Source of the DNA: Lophium mytilinum
Lineage: Eukaryota > Ascomycota > Dothideomycetes > Mytilinidiales > Mytilinidiaceae
DNA: 64,000 nucleotides
Direction of reading: 5' to 3'
Assembly: GCA_010093605.1 (NCBI GenBank)
Contig: MU004195.1
Span: forward strand, 312,708 to 376,707
Position 1 is the first letter of the stretch. Each line of letters opens with the position of its first letter. Position numbers and translations under genes: made by a program. Of this stretch, positions 1 to 9,933 are shown piece after piece. The notes under the pieces were generated by a model, which was not told where the DNA came from, ran no database searches, and was given only the letters and a program-made list of their open reading frames with translations.

Positions 1-1097
1 TGAGGAGCAGAGGTAGTGCAGATAGCGTAGGCCTTGCCGCGCTTGCAGCCAGTGGTGTAGTAGCAGACATCGCCCATGTATTTGTCGACAGCAAGGGACT
101 CTCCGGTGATGGCAGACTGGTCAACAGCGATGATGGAGGGACCTCCCTTAGGGTGGTTCTCCTCGCCGTAGTCCTCGTTCTCGTTGTCGTCCATGTCATC
201 CTTCTTCTCGTCATCAGGGTCCGAGTCGGCGGCGAACTGGTCGTCCTCCTTCATCTTGATGAACTTCTCGTAGTCTTCCGGGGTGTCATAGTCGCAGATG
301 AGTCTAGCGTCGCAGGGTACAGTCTGGCCTTCTTCAAGGACAACCTGGATGTGATGTTAGTGATGATCACGGGACCTGATGGATGCGGAAGGTACACACG
401 ATTTCTCCGGCGACAATCTCCCGAGCGAGGATACCAATTTCTTGGCCATCGCGAATGACAGTAGCCTTCATGGCGATGTCGCCCTTCAGACTAGCGACGA
501 CATCGGCAGCTTGCTTCTCCTGGTACCAACCGACAATGGCGTTGAGGATCAAGATACCAATGATGACACCCATGTCAACCCAATCACGGAGACCGGCGGC
601 GAGGAGGACAGCGAGCTCCATGACTGGCCAATAGCGTTAGCGCTGCACTAAACGTAAACACGGGAGCACCGCGGAGTCTTACCGTAAAGAATTGGGCCAG
701 TGAAGAAAGAGAGGAACTTCAAGAACATGTTCTCCTTCTCGCTGGTGAGCTCGTTGGCGCCGAGACGTCGACGTCTCTCGTCCACCACGCTCGAGTTGAG
801 GCCCTGCTTGATGTCGGTGCTGAGCCACTCCTCGGGCACAACACCAGCATCCTTGCCCTGCGCATTGGGGCTGTTTCCAGCTCTCCAGAATGCCCACCAG
901 GGGCGGCCCTTGCCCGCGTCCGCGGCATTGGCCTTTGCGCCAGCTTCGTCTTCGGCCGCGGCAGCTTTGGGGTCGCGGTAGGTCGTGATGTACTTCTGCA
1001 GCGCACTATACTCGTCGAGTTCTGCGTAGTCGACTCGTGAGTAGGTGCGCTCCCTCTCGGGGTCGCCGTTCTCGACATCCAGGCTGTGCTTCGCCAT
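1..1097 (-). CDS. PMA1: plasma membrane H+-ATPase (P3A-type), 5' part
   Basis: Proton-exporting P-type ATPase of the plasma membrane; it hydrolyses ATP to energise nutrient uptake. Partial: exons read as complement(683..1097, 400..623, 1..344), and the gene runs off the left edge. Joined exons give GPILYVMELAVLLAAGLRDW (first membrane hairpin), then YQEKQAADVVASLKGDIAMK, DARLICDY and the actuator-domain loop DQSAITGES, all hallmarks of fungal PMA pumps. The catalytic DKTGT site lies outside the window. Between DARLICDY and the TGES loop is a long acidic stretch rich in D, E and K (about 45 residues). It is longer than in yeast Pma1, and I recall a similar insert in a second Pezizomycotina PMA clade, so this may be that paralogue. 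Start chosen at MAKHSLDVENGDPERERT, the first Met of an open first exon. Introns have GTAAGA and GTGTGT donors. Confidence 0.93.
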
Positions 1098-2848
1098 GAT
1101 AGCTCAATTGGGTGCAATTGCTTGCTACGAACCGCCGACGAACAATGGACCACGCTGGAAAAGAGGAGGGGAGAGTGGAGAGGGGACGAGAAGTGAGCAA
1201 ACAGAACTTCAGCGGGCGGCAGGCCTTTTATGAAACCCCACTCGCGATCGGCCAGCCTTTGCAGCTTGGGGTGCCATTGACGTCGCTCGAGGCGTAATCA
1301 TCCTGGCCAGCAATGGAGAGGCCAGTCCACGAGCGTTATCCGGGCCCCAACAGCGTCGAGCAGCGCCAGCCGACGCTACCGGCCGAGAGAACCGCGCGAA
1401 TTTCCTTTGAAGCTATGGGATGGGTGGGGTTCGAGCCTGTCCCGTACTGGCTGCCTCGCCTCGCAGGATGGGAGCTGGATAGGCGTAAGGCAGGGCGGGA
1501 ATAATACCGCAGGCGCACTTGCGAACAAGCTGCTCTCCGAGACAGCGCCGGCACTCCCGGAGCCTACGGAGGGGGGAAAAAGACGCAGGAAAAGCAGGCT
1601 GGCCGCTGACCGGCCCTCAGTCACCACCACACCTGCATCTGCAGCAATTAGAACCGCGAGGCAATCTCAATGGCACGTCGGCAACCACACCTGAGGCCGA
1701 GCGCGAACGGTCCCCGACAAGCTGCCGTGACGTCGCTGTGCTGCCGGCTGAGCGCGCAGTGACAGCAGGATGGCCCGCGGGTCTGCCGGAGTGCTAGCTC
1801 TTTGGGGCCACTGACGGCCGCCGTAGGCGACACCAGGCCACTCCATCGCCTGGATAAGCTTTCTTTCAAGCTGCATGCTGCTTGGCGCGCTGCTCAAGTT
1901 GCTTGTTCCTGGATGTGGGGTGCGGGATGGTGGTGGAGCAAGGGAGCCGAGCTACTGTACTGTAGATTGGCGGATGGATTGCTGCAAACAATTCCCTCAC
2001 AGGCGCGCCGTCGGTCCACCCGCATGTTGCAAGCCCTTTAAAATCTCTGCCAGCCAGGTTGATGCACTCGGGATCCCGTACGGCGCATTTGCATCGTGCG
2101 TACTTTATGCAGCGCTGAGCTGTCCCTCACTGAATGGCGACTCTTCAAATTGCTCAACCGGCGAGCGAGGCATCACTGAACGATTAGTATCCTATGAAAC
2201 CACCTATCGGGACATGCACCCCGTATCGAGCATGCCGACCGAGCCGTCTCGTCGGCCGAATCATATCGGGAGATCCCTGGCAAATCTGTACGAGCGATGC
2301 TTACGTAGCCGCCTTATCCCAGCTACGGTTCTGACTGATACCGTGCATGCTTCAAGGGCCGATACAAAACGGCTGCCAAGGACGGCATTTCCACTTCAAG
2401 CTTTCGCCTTGCGCTTTTTCTTAAGAGCACCGGCAGGTTAGGAAGTTTCGCGATTGACGCCATAAGCAGGGCATGGCCGGCGATGTTATCTAGGCAAGCA
2501 GATCGCAAAGCAGCCACTGGGCTACAAGTACGGAACGGCCGCGAGGCAGAGAGCAGAGCTACCCCTCCACACCTTCGAGCTCCAGCACGCTCATCCCAGA
2601 TCGTTGAGCAGCTACGCGCCGAAAAACTCCCCGAGTCATGATCAGCGGCTTTCCCAATCCCGGATCCCAAGGTGGATAGCCCATCGCGGTTTCATCGCGT
2701 CTCCCGAAATTCGCAACGACAACAAACAAATACTCTCCTGCAACCTCGTTAATTTGATGGGGAACCACTTCCACCACACGAACCCCTTTTCTCGAGAGTC
2801 AATGGCTCCAATATCTGGACTTCGCCGGGGTTGGACCGTGACGGCAAA
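1098..2848. other. intergenic, PMA upstream region
   Basis: About 1.75 kb between the 5' end of the H+-ATPase and the 3' end of the carbamoylase. Open frames up to 188 codons exist on both strands but overlap each other, lack splice logic and show no family signature. The length fits the long promoters usual for highly expressed PMA genes. I see no RNA gene or repeat. Confidence 0.5.
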
Positions 2849-4226
2849 TCAGAATGCGCCCGTTTTAGCGTAGTCATCATACTTCAACACGGCCTGCAGA
2901 AGCACCTGCGCACCAAGCGCGCAGTGTTCCGGACTGGTGTATTCGTTCGGATTGTGGGAGACGCCGTCTTTTGAAGGGACAAAAATCATACTGGTCGGAA
3001 CGACTCTCGACGTCCACGCGCTGTCGTGGCCAGCACGCGACTTAATATCCATGATCTGGTTTTCTGCGACTTCTCCCAATGCAGCTCGCCTGACGGCGCT
3101 GACGCAGATCTCATGGAATATTGATTCTGGCAGGCCCCATGTCCGCGTGATGTTGTACGATGTCGCGTTCTTCTCCTCTACGATGACAGCGTCGAAAGAC
3201 TTGAAAATCTCGGCTCCCAGCGCGTCTACCTTATCGTCCGTGGAACAGCGCACGTCTATGATGAAGTCGACTCCGGCTGGAATAGTCGCCTGGCTCGAGG
3301 TGTCACTCTTTATCACACCGACGGTTGCTACGCCGAGGCCAGTGCGAGACGCTGCGTCGCGGACAGCAGATATGAGGCGCGAAGCAGTTACGAGGGCGTC
3401 TGAGCGGCTGTCCATTGGAGTCGTACCTGGCTGGCTTAGTTTTGTGGAAAATGCTCACATTTCCTTTTAGGCTAGCATACCTGAGTGCCCCTCTACGCCC
3501 GTAACGCGTACGGCAAACCACTTCATGCCCTGCACGGCTGTAACAACGCCCACGCTCTTTCCTTCTCGCTCTAGTATAGGGCCTTGTTCGATATGGAGCT
3601 CAAAATGACACTCTAGACTGTTCTCCCGGTAGTCGCATGGCGTCGGGCCCAGATAGCTGATCTTCTCCAACGCTTCCTGCATCGTCACACCCTCTGTGTC
3701 CCTCAGGTCCCAGCAGGTCTCCAATGGTGCAGAGCTCTTCGTGCTCCATACACCAGACGACATCATGGCTCCCGGAAAACGCGCCCCTTCCTCGTTCGTC
3801 CAGTCTACAAGCGCGATGGGACAGTGCGTTTTGATGTTGTTCTCATAAAGAGTTCGGAGGACTTCGAGGGCTGCTTGGACGCCGAGAATGCCATCGTATC
3901 TACCACCTACAATCGTTACAAAGTATTAGAGGCTGGTGGAGGCAGGCCGTACCAGCTGGTTGTGTATCTAGATGGCTCCCCATGGCAATGGGCAGCTTGT
4001 CTGTTGCAGTTCCAGGTCGAATAGCAAAGATATTGCCCATCTGATCCACCTTGACTTCACATCCAAGCTCTCTACATTGACTGACAAGCCAGTCCCGCAC
4101 ATCTTTGTCTTCCTGGCTCAATGTCAACCGGCACATGCCTGTTGATGTGGATAGAGCTCCCCATTGCGTGCAGGTGGACTGGAGGGTCTCGTTGAGACGA
4201 ATGCTATTTATTTTTAGGGAGGCCAT
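2849..4226 (-). CDS. M20-family N-carbamoyl-amino-acid amidohydrolase / beta-ureidopropionase
   Basis: Zn-dependent hydrolase of N-carbamoyl amides (N-carbamoyl-beta-alanine or N-carbamoyl amino acids), third step of reductive pyrimidine or hydantoin breakdown. Exons complement(3953..4226, 3481..3906, 2849..3426), 425 aa. Metal and catalytic motifs run in family order: GSHLDTQPAGGRYDG (His and Asp ligands), DWTNEEGARF (Glu pair), ELHIEQGP, the lid-domain GHSGTTPMDSR, SRAGHDSAW and SHNPNEYTSPE near the C terminus. Each intron junction restores a conserved motif (PAG|GRYDG and HSG|TTPM), which supports the model. Length fits the family; budding-yeast Pyd3-type beta-alanine synthase is also an M20 enzyme. 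It lies head to head with a dihydropyrimidinase gene, the enzyme that would make its substrate. Allantoate amidohydrolase is an alternative, since the subfamilies share these motifs. Confidence 0.88.
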
Positions 4227-4551
4227 TGGGTTTGTAGGCCCAGCGCATCACGAAATGCTACCAGAATATATTCCCTGGCGTATACAAGCGATGACACCAA
4301 AAAATGACTTGTGGAGCTGATGGCGGGGTCCTGGTGCGGACATGCCCGCGGCGCCCGCAGCTCGCGATAAGCTCCGCCCATCAACGCGCCCCGAGAGTGG
4401 GAAACAGACCCGACGGCATCCCATTACTGCCGCCCAACATCTTTGATATGCCTACCGAACAGTCCTTCGCGCTCCGTACGACCCCGTGCTACCGTTTCCG
4501 GTGCGAGTACTCTCTACGGCCTCCGTAGAAGGCGCGACTCTGTGACCTAGA
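4227..4551. promoter_or_regulatory. divergent promoter of the carbamoylase-hydantoinase pair
   Basis: Only 325 bp separate the two start codons, so the pair probably shares control elements. One HGATAR-type site (CGATAA, 4365-4370) is visible, which is what the fungal nitrogen regulators AreA/NIT2 bind. A single site is weak evidence. No clear TATA box. Confidence 0.45.
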
Positions 4552-6132
4552 ATGGCGGAATACGACCTTCTTATCCTCAACGGCCTGGTTGTCACCGACA
4601 GAGAGACGGGAGAATATGACATCGCAGTCAAGAATGAGAGGATTGAGCAGGTAGTCCCCCGAGGGAGCTTCAAAAATGCCACCGCGAAGAGGACAATAGA
4701 CGCTGAAGGAGGCTACGTTATGGTCAGACAGAAACCTCCAAATGCAGAACATCGACTGACGAACACTGCATATAGCCAGGAGGCGTAGATGCTCATGTTC
4801 ACCTTCAAGAACCACCTCTCTTCGGCAAAGGCTCGACAGCCGACAATTACGAGACAGGTAGAGCCTTTGAGCTTCTATACAATCAATAAAGACTGAATGT
4901 CGTCAGGAAGCCGCTCTGCTATTGCTGGAGGCACTACGACTATGGTCACCTTCGCGCCACAGAGGAAGTCGGAAGATAGTCTATTGGATATACTGAGTGC
5001 TACGCATGAGAAAGCAAAGGATAACTGCTACAACGACTACTCCTTCCACCTCCTCGTATCGAACCCATCCCCGCGAGCGCTGTCCGAGTTTAAGACGCTT
5101 CGAGAAGAGGGAATTTCCTCGCTCAAGATATACATGACTTACGAAGCATTACAACTACAAGACGGGCAAATTCTAGACGTGCTCGTCGAGGCCCGGAAGC
5201 AAAAGATAACCACAATGATCCACGCGGAAAATGGGCAAGTCATAGACTGGATGACAGCACAGTTGGAGAAGCGCAAGTTCTTCGCGCCAAAATACCACGC
5301 CATCGCGCATCCAGCAATGGCAGAAAATGAGGCCACATATCGGGCTATCAGCTTCAGCGAATTTATCGATGCACCCATCTTGATTGTGCATGTTTCGAAT
5401 AAAGCCGCTGCGGCAACCATCAAAAGCGCGCAGGACCGAGGACTCCCGATTTACGCAGAGACTTGCCCACAATACCTCTTCTTGACGCGCAAAGATCTCG
5501 ATAAGGTCGGCTTTGAGGGCGCTAAATGCGTCTGTACTCCGCCACCCCGTGAAGGTAAAGAGGACCACGAAGGCATTTGGGAAGGACTCGCGAATGGGAC
5601 GTTTACTGTCCTCTCCTCTGACCACTGCCCTTTCCGATTCGATGATGCTGTGAATGGGAAAAAGACATGTATTTCCGATGAGTTTCCTTTGGGTAAGTTC
5701 AAATACATTCCAAACGGAATTCCTGGAATCGAGACACGCCTCGCTTTCACTCTGAGCGCGGACCGCCTTAAACTCAACAAGTTTGTTGAAGTGACGAGTG
5801 CGAATCCAGCCAAGCTGTACGGGCTCTGGCCTCGAAAAGGTGGCTTAGTGGCAGGTCAAAGCGACGCTGATATCAATATATGGTATCCTCCTGACAAAAT
5901 GGAGCCGTTTGCGCTCAAGAACGAGATGCTGCATCATGATGTGGATTACACCCCATTCGAAGGAAAGGTCCTAAATCAATGGCCACGGTACACGATTCTG
6001 CGAGGAGAAGTCGTGTGGGATAGAGATAACGGAGGACTGCTAGGGAAGAAAGGATACGGACAATTCATCAAACGAGACGCGAGTTGCTTGGCTGGCAGTC
6101 GGCAAGATGGTGAATGGGACATCCCAGAGTAA
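4552..6132 (+). CDS. dihydropyrimidinase / hydantoinase
   Basis: Amidohydrolase that opens the ring of dihydrouracil, dihydrothymine or hydantoins to N-carbamoyl products. Exons 4552..4722, 4776..4857 and 4907..6132, 492 aa. The splices restore GGYVM|PGGVDAHVHLQEP (metal HxH site) and NYET|GSRSAIAGGTTTM. Further active-site pieces: LKIYMTYEALQ (the Lys carbamylated in this family), MIHAENG (His), LIVHVSN (His) and SSDHCPF (catalytic Asp). SANPAKLYGLWPRKG near the C terminus is typical of dihydropyrimidinases. Length is normal (about 490-560 aa). Cytosolic; no signal peptide. Divergent neighbour is the enzyme for the next step, so both likely serve use of pyrimidines or hydantoins as nitrogen sources. 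The first donor is GTCAGA, less common, but both sides fit the family. Confidence 0.92.
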
Positions 6133-6636
6133 ACACGATCTACTAAAATCAATACAACCAAACCCATTCGTCCTCAAACGCTTGGGGCTTGTCAGCATGA
6201 CGGCACGAACGATATAGCCGACTGTGAGATTTCTTCGTCATTCTTAGCAACTTTCAGGTATCCGGCTAAACATGACTGATGACCAGGAGCCCTGGTAACT
6301 CTCACGTGCATACTGTGTACCCCCAGCCCTACGATTACTCCGTTATGCGTATTTTCCTCGGTCCTGGTACGTGGCAACTAATCAACGAATAGTTGATCTG
6401 TATGAAGGCGGGCGACTGCTTAGTAATCCATTTTCATGTCTCCAAACCCTCATCGCCCTCTACATCAAATTCATCGTAGACAGACACGCCATCGCTGTTG
6501 TTGCACGGAGGATGTCACTCCGTTGCTGACAAAAGGCTTGGAGCAAACGGTATATATGACAACAGCTCTGTTTACAAATTTTACCCTATCAACAGTCTCC
6601 GAAGCTGTGGGGCTCTGAAGAGTACCTACTTTATCA
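6133..6636. other. intergenic between hydantoinase and carboxylesterase
   Basis: About 500 bp holding the hydantoinase 3' end and the esterase promoter. A TATA-like TATATA lies near 6550, about 85 bp before the esterase ATG. No other structure seen. Confidence 0.5.
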
Positions 6637-8729
6637 ATGGATTCGAACATTACGAAAGATGCTCCCTCCAATGAACATGGGGTAGTACCAAAAGCTCCTC
6701 CAAGCGACGTCTCTTCAGGATCACAAAAGGTCGCCTTGACCCACTCCGAGCTCGGTCGCTTGGACGGTCTCCGTTTCCTACCCACTGTTGCTCAGTTCCG
6801 CGCGATCCCCTTTGCTACGGTCCCAGGCCGGTTCAGACAGAGCGTGTTACTCACAGATCTGTCTGCCACGGACAGGAACTTCACCCAAACAGGGTAATTG
6901 ATTATCTCTGAATTCAATGAAGTCAGGTTCTAACCACATCCTGTTACTCTTAGCTACGCTTGTCCTCAGCAAGATGAGTCCGACGCACCTGGAGGAGGCC
7001 CATTGCCAGGAGATATTCGACCTATACTCATGGATGAGTACAAATGCCTGATCGTTCAAGTTTCCGCACCTCTTGAAGCATTATCTAATACAGCTCCGGG
7101 AGCACCAAAACTGCCGGTTTTGGTCTATATTCATGGCGGAGGCATGCATAGTGGGAAGACAGACCAGCAGCATAGTACTCTCACGTCAGATCGTAGGTTC
7201 GACATCCTACTAACTATAGATAGATATGGGATATGTAGTCGAGCAATCTGTTCAGGACGAGCAGCCTGTCGTCACTGTCAACATCCAGTTCGATTCCCTT
7301 GCACCAGTCGTACAAGACTTCGCTGATTCCGATTCAGATACCGTCTAGGAGCGATGGGCTTTCTCACCTCCGCTGATCTCCTAGCTGAGGCTGCATCTCA
7401 CAACGAGCCGCCGGGAAACTTCGCCCTCTTCGACCAACGGAATGGCTTACTATGGGTGCAGAAGTTCATCTCCGGCTTTGGCGGCGATCCAGAGAATGTC
7501 ACGGTGATGGGTGAGAGCGCAGGATCAGTGTACGCACCACCATTCACTTGTCTCTAAGTGGCCCAGTATGTATCGCTAACAATCATCACAAGCTCTATCC
7601 ACGCCCATATGATCTCCACAGCTCCCAAACTATTCAAACGTGCCGCCCTGATGTCCGGTTCTCTCTCGCCTATGCTCAGTGCCGCTCCCTTCGATCACCA
7701 CGAAAAGACCTATCAAACACTGCTCGAGGCTCTGAGCATTTCGCCGACGGATCCAGACCGGCTGGCTAAGCTACGTGCAGTCACAGCCAACGAACTCGTC
7801 ACAGCCAGCACAAAGCTGAGAGACTCGGGCACCGCATGGCTCCCCCTCGCACACGAGAGCTTCTTCCCTGTCCTCCCAACCTGGCGAAACATCAACGAGC
7901 TGACAGCGCGCTGTGATTGGGTGGAGAGCATCATAATAGGGACGACAGGATTTGAGGTCCGCACCCCTCCTCCCAACATCCACCATCCATACCCCTTTCC
8001 CGTCATAACCCCTAACACCCCAAACAGGGCTACATGTTCCTCCCCCTCGCCACCGCCATCACCCCCTCCAGCCTCACTACCCTCCTCAAGCACCAACTCG
8101 GCCCCTCCAACGCCTCGAAAATCCTCGCCGCCTACGAGATCACCGAGGATATGGATCCAAACCTCTTCATCACCCGCGCGATGGAGTTCATCGGCGAGCT
8201 GACCTTCGATGGTACGTAAAACCCCGTTCCCCCCTCCCCCGTTCCCCTTGCACGCAGGTTTTCATACTTACAACGCAAAGTCCCCACCCACACCCTATCC
8301 CGCGCCCTCCCCCAACGCACCCACCGCTACATCTTCGACGTCGCCAACCCCTTCCCCGGCACCGTCTTCCACGGCACCGCGCACCACTGGGTCGACATGT
8401 ACTCCGTCTTCGCGACCTTCCTCGCCCGTCTCCCAACACCCCGTTTGCGAGCTATCTCGACGCAGCATGCGCGGCTGTGGACGTTGTTTGCGAACGGGAA
8501 GGAGCCGTGGACGGCGTATGTGCCGCGAGAGGGGGGCGGGGAGGAGGTGGTGATGGTGGCGAGTGAGAGGGGGTGGGGGGAGCGGACGAGGGGGGTGGAT
8601 GAGGAGGTTGCGGGGAGGAGGTATGCGCGGTGGGAGGTTGTGAGGGGGTGTTGGGAGGATGGGTGGGGGGATGGGTGGGTGCAGCCGCTGGAGGGGTTGG
8701 TTGTGGAGGGGGAGGGGAGGGTGTATTGA
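6637..8729 (+). CDS. type-B carboxylesterase / lipase family protein
   Basis: Alpha/beta-hydrolase acting on carboxylic esters; natural substrate unknown. Seven exons: 6637..6893, 6954..7192, 7224..7287, 7338..7529, 7593..7956, 8028..8211 and 8281..8729, 582 aa. Motifs: IHGGG oxyanion hole, YRLGAMGFL, NFALFDQRNGLLWVQKF, GFGGDPENVTVMGESAGS (nucleophile Ser) and a C-terminal GTAHHWVDM with the likely catalytic His. Reading frame is kept across all six small introns, and the junctions rebuild motifs such as NIQ|YRLGAMGFL and SAGSV|SIHAH. No signal peptide is evident, so it is probably intracellular, unlike many secreted relatives. Base composition shifts in the last exon (G-rich, Gly/Glu/Trp-rich tail), so the C terminus is poorly conserved. 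It follows the hydantoinase in the same orientation, but a functional link is only inferred. Confidence 0.85.
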
Positions 8730-9008
8730 AGGGATGAAGGATGGGAATAGCTTTTCGCTCTCAGTAAATAAGATTCAGATGACATTGTTTGCTAAAGCAC
8801 CTCATGAAGCTGCTCGATTGTACGCAAGCTAGAGGGGTGGAGCGCGATTTCGGAAGTCGGTAGGTGGCTGTACTGCTACGTACTACATGCAGTGGCAGCA
8901 AAGTGTGTGCAGAGTTTTGATAACATATCGCACCTTAAAACGACACTTTTCGTCCAATCAAGACGCGTAATCCCAATTTATATTCAACCAAACCCACCAC
9001 TTTCCCCC

Positions 9009-9422
9009 CTACTCCTCCACCACCCCCGCATTCCGATCCACAACCGCACTAACCCTCCAAACCCCCTCCCGCTTCAAACACGTAAACACGTTCGTCCCCG
9101 TCGCCGTCTTAACCCCATCAACGCGAATCTCAAACGGCGCCCACACGCACGCTAAATCCCGGTCCACCATGATCTTGACATCGTGAATCGGCTCTTCGAA
9201 TGGCTTTGATCCTTCCAGGTGGTCGATGAGCGCGGGGAGGGGGACGGAGTGCAGATCGGTGCCTTCGTTGAGCTCGTTGAGGCCGCGGGATAGGATCGCG
9301 TGGCCGGTGGGCACGATGAGGGTGCGGAGCGTGGGCCAGTCTTGCGTGTGGATGGCTGCAAAGAAGGCGGTTATGAGGGTGTGGATGGGGGCTTCTGGGG
9401 AGGATGGGGGTGGGAAGGGCAT
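9009..9422 (-). CDS. NTF2-like / SnoaL-type small protein
   Basis: Single-exon 137-aa protein with the layout of the NTF2-like (SnoaL, DUF4440) superfamily. It has an N-terminal helix pair (IHTLITAFFAAIHTQDW), a central AILSRGLNEL region, and beta-strand pairs ending in VKIMVDRDLACVWAPFEIR and TNVFTCLKREGVWRVSAV. Such proteins form small alpha+beta cones that act as isomerases, cyclases or binding modules; nothing here fixes the ligand. It lies between the esterase and an FAD monooxygenase. SnoaL proteins often accompany oxygenases in fungal biosynthetic clusters, but that is only context. Start is the first in-frame ATG (MPFPPPSSPEAP); no signal peptide. Confidence 0.72.
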   Translation of the reverse strand: MPFPPPSSPEAPIHTLITAFFAAIHTQDWPTLRTLIVPTGHAILSRGLNELNEGTDLHSVPLPALIDHLEGSKPFEEPIHDVKIMVDRDLACVWAPFEIRVDGVKTATGTNVFTCLKREGVWRVSAVVDRNAGVVEE

Positions 9423-9933
9423 TTTGACAACTAAAGATGGATGTTCTTTGGCGCAGGAGGACGATACTCAAAAGAAGTGATTTTGAAAGAGTGCGGAGTC
9501 GAACAAGACTTTAATACTGTATTTATTGATCAAGACTGTATTTTTTGATGTGGAAACAATTGCCAGTAAGACTTTGGTCAGTGACGATCCTTGCTTACGT
9601 GCCTGTCTCACCGCTTATATCCTTGTCAGAATAGGAGATCGCATGGATTGATGGTTACATTGTCTGTTGCGCATCGAAATAAGTGTCGCTTTTGTGGCAA
9701 GGGCTAAGCCCGTGCACTTGGGCGATTACAACAAACAATAAGACTCCCACATGCTCCTGCACCACCAAACCTCAACCATTTCAACTCATTTCTGAATATC
9801 TAGATAGGCTGGAGGCTGTTCCTGAAGCTGTATGCCAAATGACAAAGTATTAATTGCTTCATCTGCGGCGTTGGTGTTGGTGTTCGGGCCCGTGCCACAA
9901 AAACGACACTAAAATCGATGTGGGACAGATTGT
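9423..9933. other. intergenic
   Basis: About 510 bp between the SnoaL-like gene promoter and the 3' end of the FAD monooxygenase; AT-richer than the flanking genes. A short near-duplication (a word ending ACTGTATTT.TTGAT) sits near 9515-9550. No gene seen. Confidence 0.4.

Noticed and set aside
1400-1450. GGTTCGAGCC string resembling a tRNA T-arm
   Set aside because: No matching acceptor stem, D-arm or anticodon arm could be drawn around it.
1875-2441. 188-codon open frame in the region between the H+-ATPase and the carbamoylase
   Set aside because: No motif, poor composition and overlapping frames on the other strand; treated as chance.
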